Shown piece by piece: positions 7,592 to 15,573 of a stretch of 48,096 nt of DNA. Position numbers and translations under genes: made by a program. Origin of the DNA: an uncultured Granulosicoccaceae bacterium (GTDB lineage: Bacteria > Pseudomonadota > Gammaproteobacteria > Granulosicoccales > Granulosicoccaceae); contig CAKZUP010000187.1 of NCBI GenBank assembly GCA_937922945.1, positions 1 to 48,096 on the forward strand. Reading direction: 5' to 3'. Numbering within the stretch: the first letter of the stretch is position 1; each line of letters starts with the position of its first letter. The notes under the pieces were generated by a model, which saw only the letters and a list, made by a program, of their open reading frames with translations, had not been told where the DNA came from and searched no databases.

Positions 7592-9070
7592 ATGGCAAAT
7601 TACATTGCACAAGATCGAATTTTCGTTCGATCTTTAGCTCAAGCCAGCCAATCATGGCTCGGTAAAAGGCCCTTTGTTTACGCAAGCGCACGTAACTCGA
7701 GCATGGTAAAAGTAACGACGCTGCTACTAATAATGTTGTCTGCTCTGTTTACTGCTAATGCACAGGCATTGCAGGTTCCTGACTTTGAAAAGCTCGTTAA
7801 CGATCATGGTAAAGCAGTGGTAAAAGTAACGGTAACAGGGCAAACAGGCCCAGCGGAATCGACAAACCAGTTACCTGAACTACCACCGCAATTCAGGTAT
7901 TTTTTTGACAACCTGCCTCAGCAGCAACCGCAACCACGTTCAGGTTTTGGGTCGGGGTTTATCATCTCTGAAGACGGTTATATTGTCACCAACGCGCATG
8001 TTGTGGATAACGCCGACGAAGTACGTATCCTGTTAACCGATCGCTCGGAGTACTCGGCAGAAATCATCGGAAGTGATGAGCGCAGCGATATTGCGTTATT
8101 AAAAATTGAGGCAGATGATTTGCCAACCGTATCGCTCGGTGATTCCGACGATGTGAATGTCGGTCAATGGGTGTTAGCTATTGGTTCGCCATTTGGTTTT
8201 GAGTACACAGCAACCCAAGGCATTGTATCGGCCGTGTCTCGTAGCCTGCCAAACGAAAACTATGTTCCTTTTATCCAAACCGATGCTGCTGTAAATCCCG
8301 GTAATTCTGGAGGGCCATTGTTTGATACAGAGGGAAATGTCATTGGTGTGAATGCACAAATTTACTCCCGCTCTGGCGGCTACATGGGCTTGTCATTTGC
8401 CATTCCGATTAACGTGGCTATGTCAGTGGTTGAGCAGCTTAAGTCGAACGGATATGTGAGTCGTGGTTGGCTAGGCGTATATATACAGAATGTTGACCAA
8501 CCCCTGGCAGAATCATTTGGCTTGCAGCGGCCCCAAGGGGCACTGGTATCTCGTGTAACCGACGACAGTCCGGCAAAGCAAGCAGGTGTACAGCCGGGAG
8601 ATGTGATTCTGTCATTCAATGGAACAGACATTCGAAAATCGTCTGATTTGCCGCCGCTGGTTGGTCTTGTGCCAGTTGGTGAAGACGTTGAAATGCAAGT
8701 TCAGCGGAACAATGAAGCCATTACGCTAAATGTGACCATTGCCGAACTTGACGATGATGGCAGAGCAACATCGTCAGCAGAAAACGGAAAGAATGAATCC
8801 GGGTTAGGTGTAGTGATCGGCGAACTCTCATCTGCGCAGAAGCAATCAACTGGTGGAATCGGCGTTCTTATAGAGCAAGTCGCGCCGGATAGTCCGGCCT
8901 CTGCAGCGGGAATGAGAAGTGGTGATATATTGGTGTCGTTCAATCAAACCAACATCACCTCGCCCAGGCAGTTGCAGGAGTTGATAAAGGAGGCTCCGCG
9001 TGGTAAACCTGTGCCTGTCCTGATTCAGCGAAACAGTCAAGCGTTGTTTTCAGCTCTAACACTGAATTAA
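7592..9070 (+). CDS. DegP/MucD-type periplasmic serine protease (Do family)
   Basis: 492 residues from ATG 7592, preceded by a strong AAGGAG at 7579-7584. The trypsin-like domain carries the full triad: His136 (TNAHVVDN), Asp166 (SDIALLKI) and Ser239 (GNSGGPL). Two PDZ domains follow (about 290-390 and 400-488). The family degrades or refolds damaged envelope proteins. Odd point: the apparent export signal (MVKVTTLLLIMLSALFTANAQA) begins only at residue 38, so the start with the best ribosome binding site gives a long basic N-terminal extension. Met38 is an alternative start without a good binding site. A stem-loop follows the stop. Choosing between degP, degQ and mucD is not possible from sequence alone. 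Confidence 0.93.
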   Translation: MANYIAQDRIFVRSLAQASQSWLGKRPFVYASARNSSMVKVTTLLLIMLSALFTANAQALQVPDFEKLVNDHGKAVVKVTVTGQTGPAESTNQLPELPPQFRYFFDNLPQQQPQPRSGFGSGFIISEDGYIVTNAHVVDNADEVRILLTDRSEYSAEIIGSDERSDIALLKIEADDLPTVSLGDSDDVNVGQWVLAIGSPFGFEYTATQGIVSAVSRSLPNENYVPFIQTDAAVNPGNSGGPLFDTEGNVIGVNAQIYSRSGGYMGLSFAIPINVAMSVVEQLKSNGYVSRGWLGVYIQNVDQPLAESFGLQRPQGALVSRVTDDSPAKQAGVQPGDVILSFNGTDIRKSSDLPPLVGLVPVGEDVEMQVQRNNEAITLNVTIAELDDDGRATSSAENGKNESGLGVVIGELSSAQKQSTGGIGVLIEQVAPDSPASAAGMRSGDILVSFNQTNITSPRQLQELIKEAPRGKPVPVLIQRNSQALFSALTLN

Positions 9071-9085
9071 ACCGGCTGTTTTACG

Positions 9086-9125
9086 GGGAGCCCGGTGCGA
9101 GTAAGTTGCCCGGGCCTCCCTTGTT
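9086..9125 (+). terminator. Stem-loop after the protease gene, probable terminator
   Basis: GGGAGCCCGG (9086-9095) pairs with CCGGG (9110-9114) and CTCCC (9116-9120), leaving one bulged C. The stem is 10 bp with a 14-base loop, followed by TTGTT. The T run is short, so efficiency is uncertain. It lies 15 bases after the stop and before nhaR. Confidence 0.5.
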
Positions 9126-9160
9126 CGATCTACAAAATTGATCACTATTACGAACCGCGA

Positions 9161-10057
9161 ATGCGTCATATCAACTACAACCATTTATTTTATTTCTGGA
9201 ATGTCGCAGACGCAGGCTCAATTGCCAATGCATCCAAACGGCTATATCTCACACCTCAAACCATCAGCACCCAGATCAAATTACTGGAAGAGGCAACTGG
9301 CACGTCCCTGTTTGAAAAGTCCGGCAGGCGGCTCGTGCTCACGGAGCAGGGAAACGTTGTTAAAGGTTTTGCTGATGAGATTTTTTCACTGGGTTCAGAG
9401 TTGTCCCAATTCATGCGTGGCAACGAAAAGCACGTTGCTCATGAACTAACCGTTGGCATTGTCGAAACACTGCCAAAAATTGCCGTTGAGCAACTGCTTA
9501 AACCAGCTTTTGATTCCAATGTTCAGATCGTTTGTTTGGAAGGGAATCTGCCAACGCTGGCGGCAGCTCTCAAGAAGCATGAGCTTGATTTGATTTTGTC
9601 CGATCAATCGGTTCCTGTTGATGAGTCTTCAAAAATCTACATTCACGCACTTGGCCAAAGTAAGTTGGCCTTGTTCGCGCCGCCTATGCTGTGGAAACGG
9701 TATCATAAGGTTTCTCTAGACGGACTGACAGATGCGCCAATGCTGCTTCCAACAGAAAGCAGTCCTTTACGAAGAGCTGGCGAAGACTGGTTTATACAAC
9801 ATGGTATAACACCACGTATCGTTGCCGAGTGCAGCGATAGTGGGCTGATAAAGGCTATGGCGGCTGCGGGGCGTGGTATGTTCATCGCCCCACTGAATAT
9901 TCGAACCGAAATTGAAAGAGCCACCGGATGCAAATTAGTGATTGGCTTGGATGATTTTAAAGAGCGTTATTATGCTATTACGCTGGATAAAAAAATAAAG
10001 CACCCATTGGTTGGTGAGATAGCGGACTCTGCCCGCACATCATTGGCGCTTGATTAA
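9161..10057 (+). CDS. nhaR: LysR-family activator NhaR
   Basis: 298 residues from ATG 9161. The frame extends upstream to a GTG at 9095, but that stretch overlaps the preceding terminator and does not resemble the family. The N-terminus MRHINYNHLFYFWNVADAGS, followed by a winged helix with YLTPQTISTQIKLLEE, is characteristic of NhaR, the sodium-responsive activator of nhaA. The remainder is the LysR effector-binding domain. The gene ends 17 bases before nhaA on the same strand. This is the reverse of the nhaA-nhaR order in Escherichia coli but keeps the regulator with its target. Confidence 0.9.
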   Translation: MRHINYNHLFYFWNVADAGSIANASKRLYLTPQTISTQIKLLEEATGTSLFEKSGRRLVLTEQGNVVKGFADEIFSLGSELSQFMRGNEKHVAHELTVGIVETLPKIAVEQLLKPAFDSNVQIVCLEGNLPTLAAALKKHELDLILSDQSVPVDESSKIYIHALGQSKLALFAPPMLWKRYHKVSLDGLTDAPMLLPTESSPLRRAGEDWFIQHGITPRIVAECSDSGLIKAMAAAGRGMFIAPLNIRTEIERATGCKLVIGLDDFKERYYAITLDKKIKHPLVGEIADSARTSLALD

Positions 10058-10074
10058 CAAAAAAAATTGAAACT

Positions 10075-11295
10075 ATGAACGAAACAACTCTGAGCAAACG
10101 CCAACGGGCCACAAAGGCGCTTACCGAATTCATGAAGCTCGAATCAGCTGGTGGTGTGCTGCTGTTATTTACGGCTATTCTGGCGTTGGTCATTGCCAAT
10201 AGCCCCTTGAATGAATTTTATAAAGGGCTGATCGATACGCCTGTCTCGGTGCAAATTGGAAATCTGATCATCGCCAAGCCACTGCTCCTGTGGATAAACG
10301 ATGGGCTAATGGCGATATTTTTCTTTCTTATCGGCATGGAAATAAAACGTGAGGTGCTCGATGGTCAGCTCTCAAATCCTGCGAATATTGTGCTGCCAGG
10401 GCTTGGCGCTATCGGTGGCATGGTGGTACCAGCAGCCATTTACGTGTTATTCAATCTCGGTGATAAGGTAGCGATGGATGGTTGGGCCATCCCCGTTGCT
10501 ACCGATATTGCTTTTGCATTGGCGCTTTTAAGTGTCTTTGGTAGCCGTGTACCGGTAGGGCTAAAAGTGTTCTTACTAACGTTGGCAATACTGGATGATC
10601 TGGCCGCAATCATAATCATCGCCATATTTTATTCAGGAGATCTCTCGTTCGCAGCACTGGCTACAGGCGCTGCTGCGCTCGCTGTTGCTGTGTTTATGAA
10701 CTTGCTGGGCGTTGTGCGTACATCCATGTATTTGCTGGTTGGCGTTGTCTTGTGGGTTGCTGTTCTGAAGTCGGGAGTGCATGCAACACTTGCAGGCGTG
10801 CTACTCGCATTATGTATACCTATGCGATCGAAAGATGGTACATCTCCGCTTAAATCGCTTGAGCACAATCTGCACGGTGCTGTGGCGTATTTTATCTTGC
10901 CCATATTCGCTTTTGCGAATGCCGGTCTGAGTTTGGCAGGTGTTGGCTGGGCTGATATTTCTCATCCAGTTACTCTGGGCATTGTCTTCGGGCTGCTTGT
11001 TGGAAAGCCGTTAGGCATCATGTTTTTTGCTGGCGGTGCTGCAGCATTGGGGCTGGTTAAGTTGCCTGAAGGGGTGACACTCAAACAAATACTCGGTGTG
11101 GGCTTTACCTGTGGAATAGGCTTTACGATGTCGCTGTTTATCGCCGGGCTCGCGTTCGAGCACAGTGGTGGCGAATACTATACCGGGGATAAACTGGGTA
11201 TTTTGATTGCCTCGACGTTGTCTGCGCTAGCGGCGTTGTTTGTGCTGCACAAAGCGTTACCTGCACATGGTGCTAAAAGTGAGTCTGTGGAGTAA
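10075..11295 (+). CDS. nhaA: Na+/H+ antiporter NhaA
   Basis: 406 residues with about twelve membrane segments. The ion-binding residues of the family are present: Asp144 in VATDIAFAL, and Asp174 and Asp175 in AILDDLAAIIIIA, spaced exactly as Asp133, Asp163 and Asp164 of the E. coli protein. A Lys in LLVGKPLGI fits the essential lysine of transmembrane helix 10. The enzyme exports sodium in exchange for protons and supports growth at high salt and alkaline pH. It directly follows nhaR and is probably in the same transcript. The spacing upstream of ATG 10075 is A-rich with no strong ribosome binding site. Confidence 0.95.
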   Translation: MNETTLSKRQRATKALTEFMKLESAGGVLLLFTAILALVIANSPLNEFYKGLIDTPVSVQIGNLIIAKPLLLWINDGLMAIFFFLIGMEIKREVLDGQLSNPANIVLPGLGAIGGMVVPAAIYVLFNLGDKVAMDGWAIPVATDIAFALALLSVFGSRVPVGLKVFLLTLAILDDLAAIIIIAIFYSGDLSFAALATGAAALAVAVFMNLLGVVRTSMYLLVGVVLWVAVLKSGVHATLAGVLLALCIPMRSKDGTSPLKSLEHNLHGAVAYFILPIFAFANAGLSLAGVGWADISHPVTLGIVFGLLVGKPLGIMFFAGGAAALGLVKLPEGVTLKQILGVGFTCGIGFTMSLFIAGLAFEHSGGEYYTGDKLGILIASTLSALAALFVLHKALPAHGAKSESVE

Positions 11296-11466
11296 CGCAC
11301 AGCGTTTAGATAGTGCCGTGAAGCTTGGTAACCAAATTGGCTGTTCAGTAACTATTTCCTGAGTATGGGTTCGAAAAAAACGAATTTAAAAACATACACT
11401 AGCCCCTATCTCCTATGTGTCCCGTAAAGGGCAACACTGTAAATTTAGATGAATTGGAGACAGGTA

Positions 11467-11973
11467 ATGATTTTGAAGCGTTATATAAAGTCGTCTATAT
11501 TGGCCGTTGTGGCATCAGTGGCGACCTTAGGCTCCGCTTATGCGGGTATGACAAACAAAGCTAATATCATCGATATCGCTGAAGAAAAAGGGCAATTTTC
11601 CATGTTTCTTAAAGCGGTAGATGCTGCAGGGCTTGGGGAAACGCTGGAGAACGCTGAAGGCGTAACTGTGTTTTTGCCAACAGACGATGCTTTTGAGATG
11701 CTACCCGAGGAAACCCTGGCGGAGCTTCTTAGTCCTGAGAGTAAAGACAGACTCAAAGATGTGCTCAGCTATCACGTAGTAACCGATGAGCTTGAAGCAA
11801 AAGAGATTGTTGACGATCTCAAAGGTGAGACGTTGCTTGGACAGCAAGTGGCCTTCAATGTTGAAGCTGATGGCGCAATGGTTAACGATGCATCTGTTAT
11901 TGAAACTGACATCATGGGTAAAAATGGTGTAGTGCACGTTATCGACAAAGTGTTAATGCCAAACGAAAGTTAG
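11467..11973 (+). CDS. Secreted fasciclin (FAS1) domain protein
   Basis: 168 residues from ATG 11467, chosen because GGAGA at 11456-11460 lies six bases upstream. An in-frame ATG at 11449 is upstream of that site. A Sec signal peptide (MILKRYIKSSILAVVASVATLGSAYA) is followed by a single FAS1 domain. The domain contains the conserved blocks VTVFLPTDDAF, LSYHVV and a closing VVHVIDKVLMP. Such domains mediate adhesion or protein contact at the cell surface or in the periplasm, and the bacterial partners are mostly unknown. The gene stands alone between nhaA and the Dps gene, with about 170 bases on its 5' side. Confidence 0.9.
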   Translation: MILKRYIKSSILAVVASVATLGSAYAGMTNKANIIDIAEEKGQFSMFLKAVDAAGLGETLENAEGVTVFLPTDDAFEMLPEETLAELLSPESKDRLKDVLSYHVVTDELEAKEIVDDLKGETLLGQQVAFNVEADGAMVNDASVIETDIMGKNGVVHVIDKVLMPNES

Positions 11974-12002
11974 AAAAGCAGTCGGAAATCGCATGGGCAG
12001 CA

Positions 12003-12077
12003 ATGTGGTTTTTAGTGCTGTCCATGCTTGTTTTTCCGTTCAATACGGTTCATGCCGAACCAAAAAAGCGATTCTAA
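12003..12077 (+). CDS. Possible micro-ORF with signal-like peptide
   Basis: A 24-codon frame starts at ATG 12003 and ends at TAA 12075. It encodes a strongly hydrophobic peptide (MWFLVLSMLVFPF, then VHAEPKKRF) that looks like a signal sequence with an Ala-x-Ala-like end and a basic tail. It fills most of the gap between the FAS1 and Dps genes. No ribosome binding site is evident and the length allows chance, so support is low. Confidence 0.2.
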   Translation: MWFLVLSMLVFPFNTVHAEPKKRF

Positions 12078-12131
12078 TTCTTTATCAAAAGTACAACCTG
12101 GTGAGTCAGGTAGATATATTGGAGTTCAACT

Positions 12132-12635
12132 GTGGAAAACGCACGAGTAAATGATGTAACGAATTTGCAGCACATTCTGAATACTGTTGATGCGAGCAGA
12201 TTGGCAGTCGCCGATAGCTTGTCAAAGCTGCTTGCCAGTACCTATTCACTCTACTTAAAAACACAAAACTATCATTGGAACGTTAGAGGGCCAATGTTTG
12301 TGACTTTGCATCAGCTTTTCGAGGAACAGTACACTGAGCTGGCTGCTTCCGTTGATACGATAGCCGAACGGATTCGTGCGTTGGGTTTCGTGGCTCCGGG
12401 GTCACTTGCGTCATATTTAGAGTTGTCGGACGTTAAGGATGAGCAGGATTGTCCAACAGCAAATCAGATGCTTGAACAGCTCGCAAAAGACCACGCTATG
12501 GTGATAATGAACGCAAAGTTAGTGCGCTCATTGGCTGATGATCTTGATGATGAGGTTACAGCAGACTTGATGACACAACGTATTGCTATTCATGAAAAAA
12601 ACGTTTGGATGTTTAATTCATTGATCGATTATTAG
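12132..12635 (+). CDS. dps: Dps-type ferritin (DNA protection during starvation)
   Basis: 167 residues from GTG 12132, with GGAG at 12121-12124. The ferroxidase ligands of Dps dodecamers are present with exact family spacing: His48 (NYHWNVRG), His60, Asp75 and Glu79. The family oxidises ferrous iron with peroxide inside a 12-subunit shell, and some members also coat DNA. The N-terminal tail here is short and not lysine-rich, so DNA binding is not evident from sequence. A strong bidirectional terminator follows, shared with glnA on the other strand. Confidence 0.93.
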   Translation: MENARVNDVTNLQHILNTVDASRLAVADSLSKLLASTYSLYLKTQNYHWNVRGPMFVTLHQLFEEQYTELAASVDTIAERIRALGFVAPGSLASYLELSDVKDEQDCPTANQMLEQLAKDHAMVIMNAKLVRSLADDLDDEVTADLMTQRIAIHEKNVWMFNSLIDY

Positions 12636-12702
12636 CAATCGTTTATTTGTAATGCGATGACTAGTGGAATTAGGTAGCTAAACTGTATGAGGTGTGTAGA
12701 AA

Positions 12703-12745
12703 GTTGCACCATCACAATCTATATGATGGTGCAACCACGTTTTTA
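12703..12745. terminator. Bidirectional terminator between dps and glnA
   Basis: GTTGCACCATCA (12703-12714) and TGATGGTGCAAC (12724-12735) form a perfect 12-bp stem with a 9-base loop. On the plus strand CACG and five T residues follow. On the minus strand TTTCT follows. Its place between two converging genes fits termination of both. Confidence 0.8.
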
Positions 12746-12779
12746 CGCTTTCAGAACAATCAACTAACCGCGATTATTC

Positions 12780-14189
12780 TTAGCAAGAGTAATACATATC
12801 AAACTCAACCGGATGCGTTGACATACGCAGGCGAGTCACTTCTTCCATTTTCAGTTCAATGTAAGCATCGATCATGTCGTCGGTGAAAACGCCACCGGCG
12901 GTCAGGAATGCACGATCGTTATCAAGACCGGTAAGTGCCTGGTCGAGAGAGCTTGCAACCTTAGGAATCTGCGCTTCTTCTTCTGGAGGAAGATCGTATA
13001 AATCTTTATCCATTGCATCGCCAGGATGGATTTTGTTCTGGATGCCGTCGAGGCCAGCCATCATCAAGGCAGAGAACGTTAAGTATGGGTTGCCTGTTGG
13101 GTCAGGGAAACGCACTTCGATGCGACGTGCTTTCTGGCTTGATACCCAAGGTATACGAACCGATGCAGAGCGGTTGCGAGCAGAGTAGGCAAGCATAACC
13201 GGCGCTTCAAATCCCGGTACCAAACGCTTGTAGCTGTTGGTTGAGGCGTTGGAGAAAGCATTGATTGCGTGTGCGTGCTTGATAACACCACCAATATAGT
13301 AAAGCGCAGTTTCAGACAAGCCACCGTACTGATCGCCAGCGAACATGTTCTCGCCACCTTTGAACAGTGATTGGTGAACGTGCATACCACTACCGTTATC
13401 GCCAACGATTGGTTTAGGCATGAAAGTAGCGGTGCGACCGTACATGTGTGCAACGTTATGAACCACATACTTCAGTGTTTGCACGCCGTCAGCACGTTTA
13501 ACTAATGTATCGAATTTTGTTCCAATTTCGCACTGACCAGCTGTACCCACTTCGTGGTGATGTACTTCAGGCTCAACACCCATTTGTTCCAGCACCAAAC
13601 ACATGTTGGCGCGCAGGTCTGCCAGTGAATCTACAGGAGGTACTGGGAAGTAACCGCCTTTAATACCAGGACGGTGACCAATGTTGCCGCCTTCCATTTT
13701 CTTACCGCTGTTCCACGCCGCTTCTTCTGAATCGATGGAGTAGCCCATGCCTTTCATGTCGGTGTTCCAACGCACATCGTCGAACACGAAGAATTCAGGT
13801 TCAGGACCAAAAAATGCCTGGTCAGCAATACCGGTTTGCTGCAGGTAGGCCTCAGCACGCTTGGCAACGGTGCGTGGGTCGCGCTCGTAACCCTGCATGG
13901 TGTCTGGTTCAACAATATCGCAACGGATGTTCAGTGTGCTTGATTCTGCAAACGGGTCCAGAACCGCGGTTGATGTGTCGGGCATCATGATCATGTCGGA
14001 AGCATTAATGCTCTTCCAGCCATTGATCGATGAACCATCGAACATGTTTCCGCCTTCGAACGTGTCTTCATCTACCTGATTGGCAGGCATAGAGAAGTGC
14101 ATTTCTTTACCGCGCGGGTCGGTGAAGCGGAAGTCGACGAATTTTACGTCGTTGTCTTTCATTGTCTTTAAAACATCACTTGCGGACAT
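12780..14189 (-). CDS. glnA: Glutamine synthetase type I
   Basis: 469 residues, the same length as the enterobacterial enzyme. It makes glutamine from glutamate, ammonia and ATP as a dodecamer. Metal and substrate motifs are present: [12 protein letters not shown] (127-138), the stretch around 206-223 ([16 protein letters not shown]), [10 protein letters not shown] (265-274) and NRSASVRIP (339-347). Tyr398 in [10 protein letters not shown] is the adenylylation site, so activity is expected to be controlled by GlnE. GAGGA precedes the ATG. Upstream lie a sigma-54-like element and two NtrC-like palindromes. Transcription ends at the bidirectional hairpin. Confidence 0.98.
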   Translation of the reverse strand: MSASDVLKTMKDNDVKFVDFRFTDPRGKEMHFSMPANQVDEDTFEGGNMFDGSSINGWKSINASDMIMMPDTSTAVLDPFAESSTLNIRCDIVEPDTMQGYERDPRTVAKRAEAYLQQTGIADQAFFGPEPEFFVFDDVRWNTDMKGMGYSIDSEEAAWNSGKKMEGGNIGHRPGIKGGYFPVPPVDSLADLRANMCLVLEQMGVEPEVHHHEVGTAGQCEIGTKFDTLVKRADGVQTLKYVVHNVAHMYGRTATFMPKPIVGDNGSGMHVHQSLFKGGENMFAGDQYGGLSETALYYIGGVIKHAHAINAFSNASTNSYKRLVPGFEAPVMLAYSARNRSASVRIPWVSSQKARRIEVRFPDPTGNPYLTFSALMMAGLDGIQNKIHPGDAMDKDLYDLPPEEEAQIPKVASSLDQALTGLDNDRAFLTAGGVFTDDMIDAYIELKMEEVTRLRMSTHPVEFDMYYSC

Positions 14190-14267
14190 AGTCAGCTTTT
14201 CCTCGTATTAATTTTTCATCGTTGTATAGGTTGGCACTGCATTCGTCCGACCTGGTGCTTTAGTAGA

Positions 14268-14285
14268 TTGCATTACATATACCAA
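14268..14285 (-). promoter_or_regulatory. Putative sigma-54 promoter of glnA
   Basis: Read on the minus strand, TTGGTATATGTAATGCAA has GG and GC separated by ten bases, the fixed spacing of -24/-12 promoters. The -12 part (ATGCA) is good and the -24 part lacks the usual CAC after GG. It lies about 80 bp before the glnA start, and the NtrC-like sites lie a further 65-100 bp upstream. Confidence 0.45.
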
Positions 14286-14347
14286 CTTGGAAGTAGTTGG
14301 AATGTGTATAAATATCAATAGATTACATAAATAACGGTTAGCTAGAG

Positions 14348-14364
14348 CGCACTATAATAGTGCA
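14348..14364 (-). promoter_or_regulatory. Putative NtrC enhancer site 1 of glnA
   Basis: CGCACTATAATAGTGCA matches TGCACYA-N3-TRGTGCA at every defined base except the first. It is close to a perfect palindrome and almost identical to the site ahead of ntrB. Confidence 0.6.
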
Positions 14365-14365
14365 A

Positions 14366-14382
14366 GCGCTCATTATGATGCA
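14366..14382 (-). promoter_or_regulatory. Putative NtrC enhancer site 2 of glnA
   Basis: GCGCTCATTATGATGCA keeps the right half-site well (TGATGCA) and the left half-site poorly. It is centred 18 bp from site 1. Tandem strong and weak sites are usual for NtrC enhancers, although the spacing here is shorter than in E. coli glnA. Confidence 0.4.
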
Positions 14383-14610
14383 CAATCTTGGAGCGCGCCT
14401 GAATTAGCGGGTTATAGTTTAACTGAACTGGCATCGGCATGGGCTGTTCCCGCGTTTTTGGAGCAGACTGTCGCCTTGGCTCGGGTGGATTAATTGGCCG
14501 CGTTTTTCGTCTGATTGAAAGGATGCTGGGTGGCAAACACCTTTAACCGAAATAAGCACGACGGTTTGGGTAGCGTCCAGTAAACTTAGCGTCTTAAATG
14601 CCAAATTCAT
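14383..14610. other. Leader region between glnA control sites and glyQ
   Basis: 228 bases without a gene. Two similar runs, CGCGTTTTT at 14452-14460 and 14500-14508, stand out, but neither follows a convincing hairpin. The region should contain the glyQ promoter. Confidence 0.3.
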
Positions 14611-15573
14611 GTGGAGAATAAGCAATTGGCTTCGGCTCAGCAACACGATGTAAACACGTTTCAGGGTATGGTCGCCTTGCTGCAACAATATTGGGCAGAT
14701 CAAGGGTGCATTGTGCAGCAACCCTACGACATGGAAATGGGCGCGGGCACGTTCCACAGTTCAACGTTTCTGCGTGCCATTGGTCCTGAGCCATGGCACG
14801 CTTGCCACACGCAAGCCTCGCGACGGCCCACCGATGGTCGTTACGGCGATAACCCGAATCGTCTGCAACACTATTATCAGTTTCAGGTAGCGATGAAGCC
14901 TTCGCCACCGGATATGCAGAATTTGTATCTAGGCTCGCTGGAAGCACTCGGCTTCGATGCACTGGAGCACGATATTCGGTTTGTTGAAGATAACTGGGAA
15001 TCGCCCACGCTTGGTGCCTGGGGGCTGGGTTGGGAAGTCTGGTTAAATGGCATGGAAGTTACGCAATACACCTACTTCCAACAGTGTGGCGGGCTACCTT
15101 GTAAGCCGGTATTGGGTGAGTTGGCCTATGGCATTGAACGTTTGGCCATGTATATCCAGAAAGTGGAAAGTGTTTACGACCTGGTTTGGGGTCACTCCGG
15201 TAATCGTGTGGTGACTTATGGCGATGTGTTTCATCAAAACGAAGTTGAGCAGTCGGCCTATAACTACGAACACGCCGATGTCGATGCCTTGTTTCACACC
15301 TTCGATGAATGTGAGAAAGCCTGCACTCGGTTAACCGAACTCGAACTGCCGTTACCGGCATACGAACAAGTACTCAAAGGTTCACACTCATTTAACCTGC
15401 TTGATGCACGTCACGCCTTGTCGGTAACAGAACGTCAGCGTTACATCCTCAGGGTTCGGACCATGGCGCGGCAGGTAGCGGAAAGCTACTACGCGCGCAG
15501 GGAAGCCTTGGGCTTTCCGTTGTTAGAAACGTCCGCTCTTTCAGACAATGAGCAGGAGCAGACGAATGACTGA
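14611..15573 (+). CDS. glyQ: Glycyl-tRNA synthetase alpha subunit
   Basis: 320 residues. This is the catalytic subunit of the bacterial alpha2-beta2 enzyme that charges tRNA-Gly. The start taken is GTG 14611; no strong ribosome binding site is visible and the next in-frame Met is well inside the conserved domain. Family blocks are [37 protein letters not shown], and the motif region [11 protein letters not shown] with [12 protein letters not shown]. The C-terminus carries a charged tail. The stop overlaps the glyS start by 8 bases, so the two subunits are translationally linked. Confidence 0.97.
   Translation: MENKQLASAQQHDVNTFQGMVALLQQYWADQGCIVQQPYDMEMGAGTFHSSTFLRAIGPEPWHACHTQASRRPTDGRYGDNPNRLQHYYQFQVAMKPSPPDMQNLYLGSLEALGFDALEHDIRFVEDNWESPTLGAWGLGWEVWLNGMEVTQYTYFQQCGGLPCKPVLGELAYGIERLAMYIQKVESVYDLVWGHSGNRVVTYGDVFHQNEVEQSAYNYEHADVDALFHTFDECEKACTRLTELELPLPAYEQVLKGSHSFNLLDARHALSVTERQRYILRVRTMARQVAESYYARREALGFPLLETSALSDNEQEQTND

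Noticed and set aside
12703..12735. NtrC binding site
   Set aside because: The arms contain TGCACCA and TGGTGCA, the NtrC half-sites, but they are separated by 15 bases instead of 3. The position between converging genes and the T runs on both sides fit a terminator better.
14383..14610. Small structured RNA or T-box ahead of glyQ
   Set aside because: No conserved RNA motif was recognisable. The two CGCGTTTTT runs are not preceded by stable hairpins.
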